From: JBEKYH01 sp049511115
GTDB taxonomy: Bacteria; Planctomycetota; Phycisphaerae; Tepidisphaerales; Tepidisphaeraceae
NCBI GenBank assembly: GCA_049511115.1
Contig: JBEKYH010000366.1
Coordinates: 1 to 5,419 of the forward strand
Length of the DNA: 5,419 nt
Direction: 5' to 3'
The notes beneath the pieces are model-generated. The model did no database searches, had not been told where the DNA came from, and saw nothing but the letters and a program-made list of their open reading frames with translations. The translations under genes were made by a program, and so were the position numbers. Shown here piece after piece: positions 1 to 5,419 of the stretch. The stretch's first letter is position 1, and every line of letters begins with the position of its first letter.

Positions 1-1
1 C

Positions 2-676
2 GTTATTTGTTACCAGCCCGCGGTGGATATCCCGGTCCTTCCGCCACCCGCGCAAACGAATGGCTTCACTACGTTCGCCAGCCTCAATGCTTTCGCCAAG
101 GTCAACGACTCCGTCCTTAGCCTGTGGGCTCGCATCCTGCGGGAGGTCCCAAATTCCCGCCTGTTCTTGCGCGCCCCCGAAGGCAGCCATCGCCAGCGTG
201 TCCTCGAATGTGTAGCGCGCGACGGCATAACTCCCGATCGCATAACCTTCGTTCCAACAACATCGCCCGCAGCCTATTTTGAAATGTATCACGCCGTCGA
301 CATCGCCCTGGACGCTTTCCCCTTCGGCGGCAGAGCCACAACCTGCGATGCCCTCTGGATGGGCGTGCCCGTCATCACCCTCGCCGGCCAAACCCCCGTT
401 GGCCGCATCGGGTTGAGCATCCTCTCGAATATCGGATTATCGGAACTGGCCGCCAAGACCCCCGACGAATACGTGAGCTTGGCGGTTACCCTCGCCGGCG
501 ATGTGCAACGTTTAACCAACCTCAGCCTCGGTTTGCGGCAGCGGATGCAATCCTCCCCCCTCATGGACGCACCAACCCTGGCCTGCAATGTCGAAGCCGC
601 CTATCGCACGATGTGGCGCAAATGGTGCGCGTCACCTCGCCCCATAGACTCCCCCATCCCGCGCGGTAAGATTTAA
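2..676 (+). CDS. GT41 / SPINDLY-type O-GlcNAc-transferase-like protein, C-terminal part (5' truncated by window edge)
   Basis: The reading frame is open from the first bases of the window to a TAA at 674-676 and gives 224 residues of a longer protein. The GTG at 23 is an internal Val, because conserved-looking sequence (ICYQPAVDIPVLPPP) lies before it. The fragment matches the C-terminal catalytic lobe of family GT41 (human OGT, plant SPINDLY, bacterial TPR-linked homologues). It has FTTFASLNAFAKVND (residues 22-36, with Lys33 at the place of the UDP-contacting Lys of OGT), a VPNSRLFLRAP strand near 50-59, and the block YHAVDIALDAFPFGG (96-110) followed by RATTCDALWMGVPVITLAG (111-129). The end (EAAYRTMWRKW) is also typical. 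The family transfers a sugar from a nucleotide donor to Ser/Thr of proteins, and TPR repeats usually lie in the missing N-terminus. The donor (GlcNAc or fucose) and acceptor cannot be read here. The next gene starts 15 nt after the stop, so co-transcription is possible, but no functional link is evident. Confidence 0.88.
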   Translation, partial: VICYQPAVDIPVLPPPAQTNGFTTFASLNAFAKVNDSVLSLWARILREVPNSRLFLRAPEGSHRQRVLECVARDGITPDRITFVPTTSPAAYFEMYHAVDIALDAFPFGGRATTCDALWMGVPVITLAGQTPVGRIGLSILSNIGLSELAAKTPDEYVSLAVTLAGDVQRLTNLSLGLRQRMQSSPLMDAPTLACNVEAAYRTMWRKWCASPRPIDSPIPRGKI

Positions 677-691
677 CATTCCGTGCGGGCC

Positions 692-1300
692 ATGTACCCC
701 ATCATGTTGGACGTGACCCACCGGCGGATTGTCATCATCGGCGGCGGGCATGTCGGTCTGCGCAAGGCGGTTAAGCTGGTCGAGGCCGGCGCGAGGGATG
801 TAACGGTGGTCTCACCGAAGTTCACCGATGGCTTCCCCGATTCGGTGAAAAAGGTGACGGACGTCTTCCGCGCCGAGCAATTGGAAGGGGCATCCCTGGT
901 CTTCGCGGCGACTGATTTACCGGACGTGAACGCGGCAATAGTCGCCGAAGCGGCCCTTCGCGGAGCCTGGGTAAATCGAGCCGACGAAGAAGGAGGAGAT
1001 TTCACCGTCGGCGCGGTCCTGCGGGAGGGACCGGTCACCCTTGGCATCTGGTCGGAAAGTCCGGCGCTATCCGCGCAAATCCGCGACGGCGTCAAACAGC
1101 GGTGGGATACCCGATGGACCGAAATGGCAAAGGCCATGCAAACGCTGCGGCCTATGATCGTCGCCGCGGCTCTGTCCGCGGAAAAGCGCCGCAACCTGAT
1201 GCGGCAACTCGCTGAGAAACCGGCGATGGAAAAATTAGCCGCCGAGGGAATCGACGGGTTGGAAAAGTGGGTTAAAGAACAGATACGCGATCATGGTTGA
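692..1300 (+). CDS. Precorrin-2 dehydrogenase / sirohydrochlorin ferrochelatase-like (Met8/SirC/CysG N-terminal type)
   Basis: This 202-residue soluble protein is of the Met8p/SirC family. The family uses NAD+ to oxidise precorrin-2 to sirohydrochlorin, and some members also insert iron to give siroheme. The N-terminus shows the family pattern: MYPIMLDVTHRRIVIIGGGH, with the Rossmann loop GGGHVGLRK at 17-25 and an acidic/VSP segment at the end of strand 2 (VTVVSPKF). VNRADEEGGDF at 94-104 aligns with the CysG motif NVVDD, so Asp98 is the candidate catalytic Asp. SESPALSAQIRD at 121-132 matches the (T)SPxLAxxxR segment. The remaining ~70 residues are helical and charged, as in the dimerisation/C-terminal domain. 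The CysG methyltransferase domain is absent, so precorrin-2 must come from a separate enzyme. I chose ATG 692 because the family usually begins with MYP near this point; GTG 683 in the same frame would add three residues, and neither has a strong Shine-Dalgarno. The stop overlaps the start of the next gene by 8 nt. Whether it also has ferrochelatase activity is open. Confidence 0.85.
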   Translation: MYPIMLDVTHRRIVIIGGGHVGLRKAVKLVEAGARDVTVVSPKFTDGFPDSVKKVTDVFRAEQLEGASLVFAATDLPDVNAAIVAEAALRGAWVNRADEEGGDFTVGAVLREGPVTLGIWSESPALSAQIRDGVKQRWDTRWTEMAKAMQTLRPMIVAAALSAEKRRNLMRQLAEKPAMEKLAAEGIDGLEKWVKEQIRDHG

Positions 1301-2114
1301 ACGAATTCCCAACGCCTGGGAGATGACCGGCCTGCTGGTTTCGGCCGGCCTGCTGGCGGCGAGCGCCGCCGCCAGCGCCGCGGTGGCGCGCAAAGTCCTT
1401 CCCAATCTCCTGGGCTGGTTTGGAATCGCCATCGGAATCGCGGCCCTCGCATCGCATTCCATGGCCAGCGGGGCCTGGCTGCCCCTCGATGACAACTTTG
1501 ACGCCCTGGGCTCTTTGGGCCTCATGCTCGGCGGCTGCGTTCTCTACGTGCAGGGAACCCGACCGGTAGGGGGCCTGGACTGGTTCATCATGCCCATCGC
1601 CGCCTTCATGCTCATCGGCGCCGCCATCTTCGGCCGCACCGTCCCCCGCGAATACGGCGAAACCGCCTGGTCCTGGACGCACCGCGTCACCGCCTACGGC
1701 GGCGCGCTGGCCCTGGCCATCGCCGGCGCGGTGGGCGCGATGTATCTCGTCGCCAATCGCCGCCTGCGCTCCAAGAATCTTGATTCGGCCTCCAGCTTTG
1801 CCAGCCTCGAGCGCCTGGAGACCATCGCTCATCACGCCCTCACCCTCGGCTGGCCGCTCTTCACCATCGGCCTGATCACCGGCATCCTCTGGGGCATCCA
1901 CCGCACCGTGCATGGCGCCGACGAACAGCGCGAATTCTTCGGCCCCAAGGTTCTCCTCGCCGTCGGCGTGTGGGTCGTGTACGCTCTGGCCCTGCACACG
2001 CCCATCAACCCCAGCTTCCGCGGCCGCAAGGCTGCCGTTCTCAGCCTGATCGGCCTGGTCCTCATGGCCGGCACGCTCGTGGCCGTGCAATTCATGCCGG
2101 GAGGGACGCACTGA
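1293..2114 (+). CDS. hemX: HemX / CcsA-like cytochrome c assembly family membrane protein
   Basis: This is a 273-residue integral membrane protein with about eight hydrophobic helices, at roughly residues 12-31, 38-56, 71-87, 95-114, 131-153, 184-202, 218-236 and 247-268. The family signature is visible as ASGAWLPLDDNFDALG (58-73, like the SGxxPLxNxxE/D segment of CcsA), WTHRVTAYGGALAL (128-141), LGWPLFTIGLITGILWG (185-201), GPKVLLAVGVWVVYALALH (217-235) and GRKAA (244-248). His130 and His235 occupy places like the conserved His residues flanking the haem-handling domain in CcsA. The Trp-rich WGxYWxWDxKE motif of true CcsA haem exporters is missing: the corresponding loop reads GIHRTVHGADEQREFFGPK. 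This argues for the HemX branch, which is often found next to hemA and in some bacteria influences HemA level or haem supply. The gene starts inside the preceding stop region (8-nt overlap) and ends in TGATG shared with hemA. It could instead serve in system II cytochrome c assembly. Confidence 0.8.
   Translation: MVERIPNAWEMTGLLVSAGLLAASAAASAAVARKVLPNLLGWFGIAIGIAALASHSMASGAWLPLDDNFDALGSLGLMLGGCVLYVQGTRPVGGLDWFIMPIAAFMLIGAAIFGRTVPREYGETAWSWTHRVTAYGGALALAIAGAVGAMYLVANRRLRSKNLDSASSFASLERLETIAHHALTLGWPLFTIGLITGILWGIHRTVHGADEQREFFGPKVLLAVGVWVVYALALHTPINPSFRGRKAAVLSLIGLVLMAGTLVAVQFMPGGTH
2099..2105 (+). promoter_or_regulatory. Shine-Dalgarno for hemA
   Basis: GGGAGGG lies 8 nt before the ATG at 2114, inside the last codons of the upstream membrane-protein gene. 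It is the strongest ribosome-binding site in the plus-strand block and fixes the hemA start, ruling out in-frame extension further upstream. With the TGATG stop/start junction it suggests coupled translation, with reinforced initiation for hemA. Confidence 0.75.
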
Positions 2115-3430
2115 TGCCCGGCCTTTGCCTCCTGGGACTCAATCACACCACCGCCGCGCTGGAAGTGCGCGAAAGATTGGTTTTCGACGCCGAGCAATCG
2201 CAGCGCGCCCTTGCCGAATTCCGCCAACAATTCCCCCAGGCCGAAATCGTCTTGCTCTCCACCTGCAACCGCGTCGAGTTTTACACCACCACCCCCACCA
2301 ACGGCCAAGCCATCGACGACAAGGAATGGGCCGCCCTCGTCTCGAGCCTCTGGGCCACCTGGCGCGGCGTAAAAGTCGAGGAATTCTCCTCCTCCCTCTA
2401 TCATAAAACCGGCGCTGACGCTGTCGGACACCTCTTCTCCGTCGCCGCGTCGATGGACTCGATGGTGCTCGGCGAAACGCAGATTCTCGGCCAGGTGCGT
2501 CAGGCCTACGAAGCCTCCCGCGCTCTGGGCGCTGCCGGCAGCACGCTCCATCCCCTCTTTCAGCGCGCTGTTGCCGTCGGCAAGGAAGTGCACGGACAAA
2601 CCGCCCTGGGCGAGGGCCGCCTCTCCGTCGCCAGCGTCGCCGTGGATTGCGCGCGGCGGATTTTCGACACCTTCACCGACAAAACCGTCCTCTGCATCGG
2701 CGCCGGCAAAATGTCCACGCTCCTTTTGCAGCGCCTCTCCGCGCTCCAGCCGCGCAAACTGATCGTCGCCAACCGCGACAAAGCGCGCGCCGAAATCCTC
2801 GCCGCTCGATTCGGCGGCGAAGCCGCTGAACTGGCCATGCTGAGCGACCTCCTCACCGCCGCCGACATCGTCGTCAGCAGCACCGGCTCATCCAAGCCCC
2901 TGGTGACGCAGTCCCTCTTTGAAGGCGTCATGCGCCGCCGCCGCTATCGCCCGGTCTTCATCATCGACATTGCCCTCCCGCGCGATGTGGAGCCGTCCGT
3001 CGGCGAGGCCGACAACGTCTACCTCTACAACCTCGACGATTTGCAGCAGGCCGTCGCCGCCACCAGCCATCAGCGCCGCGGCGCAATGGAGGCCGCCGAA
3101 AAAATCATCGACGAGCACGTGCGGCAATTCATTCTCGCCCAGCGGGCGCGGGAAATGGGCCCGGCCATCGACCGCCTCTACCGCCGCTATCACACCATGG
3201 CCCAGGAGGAACTCGCCCGCACCGTCGCCAAAATCCCTTCAATCGGCGAGCCGGAAAAAGCCCAGCTCGCCGAATGCGTGCGCCGGCTGGTCAACAAGGT
3301 CCTGCACGACCCCGTCCGCACCGTCCGCCAGTTAGACGCCGCCCACGCGCCGGCGGCGCAGTATCTCCACGCCTTGGAAATGCTGTTTCAGTTGAAAGAC
3401 GAAGACCCGCCGACCGGCGAAACAGAATGA
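2114..3430 (+). CDS. hemA: Glutamyl-tRNA reductase
   Basis: This enzyme reduces glutamyl-tRNA(Glu) with NADPH to glutamate-1-semialdehyde, the first committed step of the C5 route to 5-aminolevulinate and all tetrapyrroles; it acts in the cytoplasm. The 438 residues match the usual family length. In order: GLNHTTAALEVRERLVF (8-24); LLSTCNRVEFY (47-57) with the thioester-forming nucleophile Cys51; SMDSMVLGETQILGQVRQAY (113-132); LFQRAVAVGKEV (148-159); the NADPH-binding loop CIGAGKMS (194-201) and VANRDKARA (218-226); DIVVSSTGSSKPLV (251-264); FIIDIALPRDVEPSV (282-296); YLYNLDDLQQAV (303-314); and the dimerisation domain ending near VNKVLHDPVRTVRQL (393-407). All key motifs are intact. The ATG is set by the Shine-Dalgarno at 2099-2105 and the family N-terminus; it shares one base with the upstream stop. 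hemA is the last gene of its block: the next gene is convergent, so hemL, hemB, hemC and hemD are not immediately downstream. Confidence 0.97.
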   Translation: MPGLCLLGLNHTTAALEVRERLVFDAEQSQRALAEFRQQFPQAEIVLLSTCNRVEFYTTTPTNGQAIDDKEWAALVSSLWATWRGVKVEEFSSSLYHKTGADAVGHLFSVAASMDSMVLGETQILGQVRQAYEASRALGAAGSTLHPLFQRAVAVGKEVHGQTALGEGRLSVASVAVDCARRIFDTFTDKTVLCIGAGKMSTLLLQRLSALQPRKLIVANRDKARAEILAARFGGEAAELAMLSDLLTAADIVVSSTGSSKPLVTQSLFEGVMRRRRYRPVFIIDIALPRDVEPSVGEADNVYLYNLDDLQQAVAATSHQRRGAMEAAEKIIDEHVRQFILAQRAREMGPAIDRLYRRYHTMAQEELARTVAKIPSIGEPEKAQLAECVRRLVNKVLHDPVRTVRQLDAAHAPAAQYLHALEMLFQLKDEDPPTGETE

Positions 3431-3440
3431 CTCGATGGAC

Positions 3441-3459
3441 GCGCCGATTACTTCGGCGC
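3441..3459. terminator. Perfect hairpin at convergent gene junction, possible bidirectional terminator
   Basis: GCGCCGA (3441-3447) and TCGGCGC (3453-3459) form a perfect 7-bp inverted repeat with the 5-nt loop TTACT. It starts 10 nt after the hemA stop and covers the stop codon of the fucosidase on the other strand, in the only gap between the convergent genes. Neither side has a T-run, so it is not a canonical intrinsic terminator. A role in ending or stabilising both transcripts is inferred from position; chance in GC-rich DNA is possible. Confidence 0.4.
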
Positions 3460-4932
3460 TCCTCCGCTGGGATCGGCGGGCGTACCCGAGGATTCTGATT
3501 GCACGGAACGAGTGGATGTGCGCTCAACTTGAACCGGATCGGCAAACTCCAGCGCGACGACAGAAACATCCGGATCGGGCGCCGCGCCCGGCAGCGTTAC
3601 TTCCAGTCCGTCCGGGGACATCGCCGACGACACCGCGGCGCCGTTGGCCAGCACGCGGCCCGAGAGCGCCGCTTGCCGAACGCCGGGCAGCACGAGTTTT
3701 CCGCCGGCCGGCCAATTCCAGACGTGGACGTAAAGCGTCGTGCCGCCGCCGGGCTTGGTCTTCTGCGTCGCGCGACCCCAATCGGGTGGTTTGGAAATTG
3801 AGAATGGTCCGGCCTCCGTGCCGTAAACCGCCTCGCCGTTGGTATGCAGCCAGCGGCCCATTGCCTGTAACCGATCGATTTCCGGCTGGGGAATAATCCC
3901 CTCGGACGTCGGGCCCACATTGAGAAGGTAATTTCCGCCCTTGCTCGAAATATCCGAAAGATTGCGGATGAGTTGCCGCGCGGATTTGAAGCGCGTGTCG
4001 GTGGCGTTGTAGCCCCAGGAATTGTTAATGGTCATGCAGACTTCGAATTGCCGGCCCAGGGGATCGGTGGCAATCCGCTGTTCTGGCGTGGCTGTGTCGC
4101 CAAGCACGCCGCCGCCGAGGCGGTTGTTGATGATCAAGTCGGGATATTGGCAGGTCAGATCAAAAATCGGCCGGGCCCGCTCGGGTGTCATGGAATATTC
4201 GGTGTCGAAGAAAAGATAGGAGGGATGATATTTCTCCAGGATTTCGCCGATCTGCGGCGTTGCGATATTCTTGAGGTATTCGTCGAACGTCCCCTGTTTT
4301 TGCGCGTCGTCCCAGGGCGGCTTATTGCCGGTCCCGCCGCCGAGGTTGTTCCAGTCCTGCGACTGAGAATAGTAGAGGCCGAACTTGATTCCCTGGGCGC
4401 GTACGGCGTCGGCCAGGGGCTGCAACAGGTCGCGGCCGGCGGGGGACGCCTTCACGACGTTCCAGTCGGAATACTTGGAGTCATACAGGGTAAACCCGTC
4501 ATGGTGCTTGGCGGTGATGACCATGTATTTGGCGCCGGCGTCGGCAAAAAGCTGCGCCCAAGCCTCTGGATCATATTTGTCGGCGGTAAAATCCTTCGCA
4601 TAGGCGCGGTAGGTCGCCTCAGGCACCTTGGCGTTATTCATGTACCATTCGCCGTGTGCCGGAACCGAATAAACGCCCCAGTGAATGAAGATGCCAAAGC
4701 GCGCCTCACGGAACCACTTCATGCGCGCGTCATGCTCGCCGGGCGTTTCGTCACGCACGACCACCGGATAAGCGGGCAGTCCCGCGCCGCCTTCGCGGAA
4801 CAAAATCGGGCTGGCGTTGCTGAAAACCGCCGGCGCGGGCCGCGTCTGGGCATTCCCCGCGGAGGCAACCGCCAGTGAGCCGGATACGGCGGCGAAGACA
4901 AGGAAGCGTCTGCCCAGCGACAATTTCATCAT
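3448..4932 (-). CDS. Secreted alpha-L-fucosidase, glycoside hydrolase family 29
   Basis: This complete 494-residue GH29 enzyme hydrolyses terminal alpha-L-fucose by the retaining mechanism. The N-terminus has a charged start, a hydrophobic run (about residues 10-25) and a likely signal-peptidase site after GNA (26-28), so it is exported. The RR at 8-9 followed by FLVF is only loosely Tat-like. Catalytic-barrel motifs follow in order: RFGIFIHWGVYSVPAHGEWY (78-97, His84, Trp96); ITAKHHDGFTLYDSKYSDWN (139-158, His143-His144); GLYYSQSQDWN (185-195); SYLFFDTEYS (238-247) with Asp243 as nucleophile; and FEVCMTINNSWGYN (296-309), where Glu297 is a candidate acid/base. NYLLNVGPTSEGIIPQPEID (334-353) closes the barrel. 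A beta-type C-terminal domain (about 370-465) ends in a Ser/Thr/Pro-rich tail (471-494). The start is supported by GGAGA 5 nt upstream. The nucleophile region reads FFDTE rather than the common WFDG, so substrate preference may differ. The gene lies 33 nt downstream of another GH29 gene, probably in one operon. The exact linkage cleaved cannot be told. Confidence 0.93.
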   Translation of the reverse strand: MMKLSLGRRFLVFAAVSGSLAVASAGNAQTRPAPAVFSNASPILFREGGAGLPAYPVVVRDETPGEHDARMKWFREARFGIFIHWGVYSVPAHGEWYMNNAKVPEATYRAYAKDFTADKYDPEAWAQLFADAGAKYMVITAKHHDGFTLYDSKYSDWNVVKASPAGRDLLQPLADAVRAQGIKFGLYYSQSQDWNNLGGGTGNKPPWDDAQKQGTFDEYLKNIATPQIGEILEKYHPSYLFFDTEYSMTPERARPIFDLTCQYPDLIINNRLGGGVLGDTATPEQRIATDPLGRQFEVCMTINNSWGYNATDTRFKSARQLIRNLSDISSKGGNYLLNVGPTSEGIIPQPEIDRLQAMGRWLHTNGEAVYGTEAGPFSISKPPDWGRATQKTKPGGGTTLYVHVWNWPAGGKLVLPGVRQAALSGRVLANGAAVSSAMSPDGLEVTLPGAAPDPDVSVVALEFADPVQVERTSTRSVQSESSGTPADPSGGAPK

Positions 4933-4937
4933 GCGAT

Positions 4938-4942
4938 TCTCC
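4938..4942 (-). promoter_or_regulatory. Shine-Dalgarno for the 494-residue fucosidase
   Basis: Read on the minus strand, GGAGA lies 5 nt before the first ATG (4930-4932) and 8 nt before the second, adjacent ATG. Either Met could be used; the difference is one residue. It sits in the 33-nt gap after the upstream fucosidase gene, where I see no separate promoter, which favours co-transcription. Confidence 0.6.
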
Positions 4943-4965
4943 GGTGCGGTTGGGGTTCGATGCGA

Positions 4966-5418
4966 TTACGCCGTCGGAACGCCCTGGATTTTTAATGTCA
5001 CGGCGTGCTCGCTGGGCGCTTTTTCCGGCAATGTGACCGACAACCCCTGCTCACCCTGTGTGAAGGTTAAATTTCCATCGAATCCGAGAAGCGACACGGC
5101 GGCGACTTTCGCTCCGGCCATATGCGGCGACGCCGTCCCCAGGCTTCTGATTCGCGCGACTCGCGAATCGGGCCATGCCCCGACAAATGCGTAGAGTGCG
5201 CCCGCCTTGGTGGTGAAGCGAATGTCCTGCGCGGTATAGGCCGGCGCCGGACCGCGGCCGCCGCGCCCGGGGCGCGCCGTCGTAGAGGGCCCTTCCCCAT
5301 AAATCTTCCAGGGCCGCGTCGCGTAAATGCCCTGTGAATTCACATCCATCCAGGCGGTCAGCCCGGCAATGAATGCCTCCTCGTGTTCGTCGATTGAGCC
5401 GTCGCCGCGCAGCGGAAT
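4966..5418 (-). CDS. Second GH29 alpha-L-fucosidase-like protein, C-terminal part (5' truncated by window edge)
   Basis: The minus-strand frame is open from the right edge to a TAA at 4966-4968, giving 150 residues. The Met at 5347-5349 is internal, since the conserved IPLRGDGSIDEHEEAF and AGLTAWMDVNSQGIYATRPW run across it. This is the end of the GH29 barrel (IPxRGDGxID, then WMDVNxxxIYxTRPWxxYGEGP) followed by the C-terminal beta domain (AQDIRFTTKAGALYAFVGAW, then IRSLG and the VSLLGFDGNLTF strand region). The catalytic residues lie outside the window. Compared with the neighbouring 494-residue enzyme, whose equivalent region reads VGPTSEGIIPQPEIDRLQAM, it is clearly a different GH29 lineage, not a recent copy. 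Between YGEGP and AQDIRF there is a short Gly/Arg/Pro-rich stretch (RPGRGGRGPAPAY). It precedes the complete fucosidase by 33 nt on the same strand, so both are probably expressed together on a fucosylated substrate. Whether it has a signal peptide cannot be seen. Confidence 0.88.
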   Translation of the reverse strand: MPLRGDGSIDEHEEAFIAGLTAWMDVNSQGIYATRPWKIYGEGPSTTARPGRGGRGPAPAYTAQDIRFTTKAGALYAFVGAWPDSRVARIRSLGTASPHMAGAKVAAVSLLGFDGNLTFTQGEQGLSVTLPEKAPSEHAVTLKIQGVPTA

Positions 5419-5419
5419 G

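Noticed and set aside
677..691. Possible promoter between the GT41 gene and the precorrin-2 dehydrogenase
   Set aside because: Only 15 bp lie between the genes and no -10/-35 pattern or clear Shine-Dalgarno is visible. A promoter inside the end of the GT41 gene cannot be excluded, but I cannot support one.
1327..1375. 12-bp direct repeat CCGGCCTGCTGG (1327-1338, 1345-1356) and an 8-bp stem (1353-1360 with 1368-1375)
   Set aside because: It lies in the Ala/Leu-rich first transmembrane helix; repeated GGC/GCC/CTG codons explain both.
1272..2111. Long minus-strand open frame (279 codons) opposite the HemX-like gene
   Set aside because: It lies antisense to a gene with clear membrane-protein and family motifs. 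Its translation is Gly/Ala/Glu-rich without recognisable motifs, as expected from GC-rich antisense frames.
1970..2113. In-frame upstream extension of hemA
   Set aside because: It would overlap the HemX-like gene by about 145 nt and add non-conserved residues. The family N-terminus and the Shine-Dalgarno support ATG 2114.
3973..4878. Plus-strand open frame (301 codons) opposite the fucosidase
   Set aside because: It is fully antisense to the GH29 catalytic domain, whose motifs are unambiguous. The plus frame shows no family features.
5149..5169. 8-bp inverted repeat GATTCGCG / CGCGAATC with a 5-nt loop
   Set aside because: It is inside the coding region of the second fucosidase, far from its stop, and is explained by Arg/Ser codons; no sign of a regulatory site.
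5333..5344. 12-bp perfect palindrome TGTGAATTCACA, like an operator
   Set aside because: It encodes the Val-Asn-Ser part of a conserved GH29 segment within the gene, not at a promoter.

Overview
This GC-rich window (5419 bp) is tightly packed bacterial DNA. It holds four genes or gene fragments on the plus strand, followed by two on the minus strand. The combination of a GT41/SPINDLY-type glycosyltransferase, a compact siroheme/HemX/HemA block and tandem secreted GH29 fucosidases suggests a Planctomycetota-like organism (or a relative in the PVC group). That placement is inference from gene content and sequence style only; there is no rRNA or other marker gene here.

Layout. At 2-676 (+) is the C-terminal end of a GT41 (O-GlcNAc-transferase-like) protein whose N-terminus lies outside the window. 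At 692-3430 (+) is a tetrapyrrole block: a Met8/SirC-type precorrin-2 dehydrogenase, a HemX/CcsA-like eight-helix membrane protein, and glutamyl-tRNA reductase (HemA). The second gene overlaps the first by 8 nt, and the third overlaps the second by 1 nt (TGATG), so they are almost certainly one transcript and translationally coupled. HemA starts the C5 route to 5-aminolevulinate. The dehydrogenase pulls the shared precursor toward siroheme (or siroheme-derived heme). HemX is the membrane partner commonly found beside hemA.

At 3431-3447 a 17-bp gap separates hemA from a convergent minus-strand gene, and a perfect 7-bp hairpin sits at the junction. At 3448-4932 (-) is a complete, exported GH29 alpha-L-fucosidase with a recognisable active site. 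Just upstream of it in transcription, after a 33-nt gap, lies the C-terminal half-domain of a second, divergent GH29 protein (4966-5418, -) that runs off the right edge. The two look like part of a polysaccharide- or glycan-degrading operon acting on fucosylated substrates outside the cytoplasm.

There is no RNA gene, CRISPR array, insertion sequence or long repeat, and no gene-free stretch longer than 33 bp. I see no clearly novel system. The points most worth a second look are the tetrapyrrole operon with its WWD-less HemX, the tandem non-identical fucosidases and the substituted nucleotide-binding motif of the GT41 protein.
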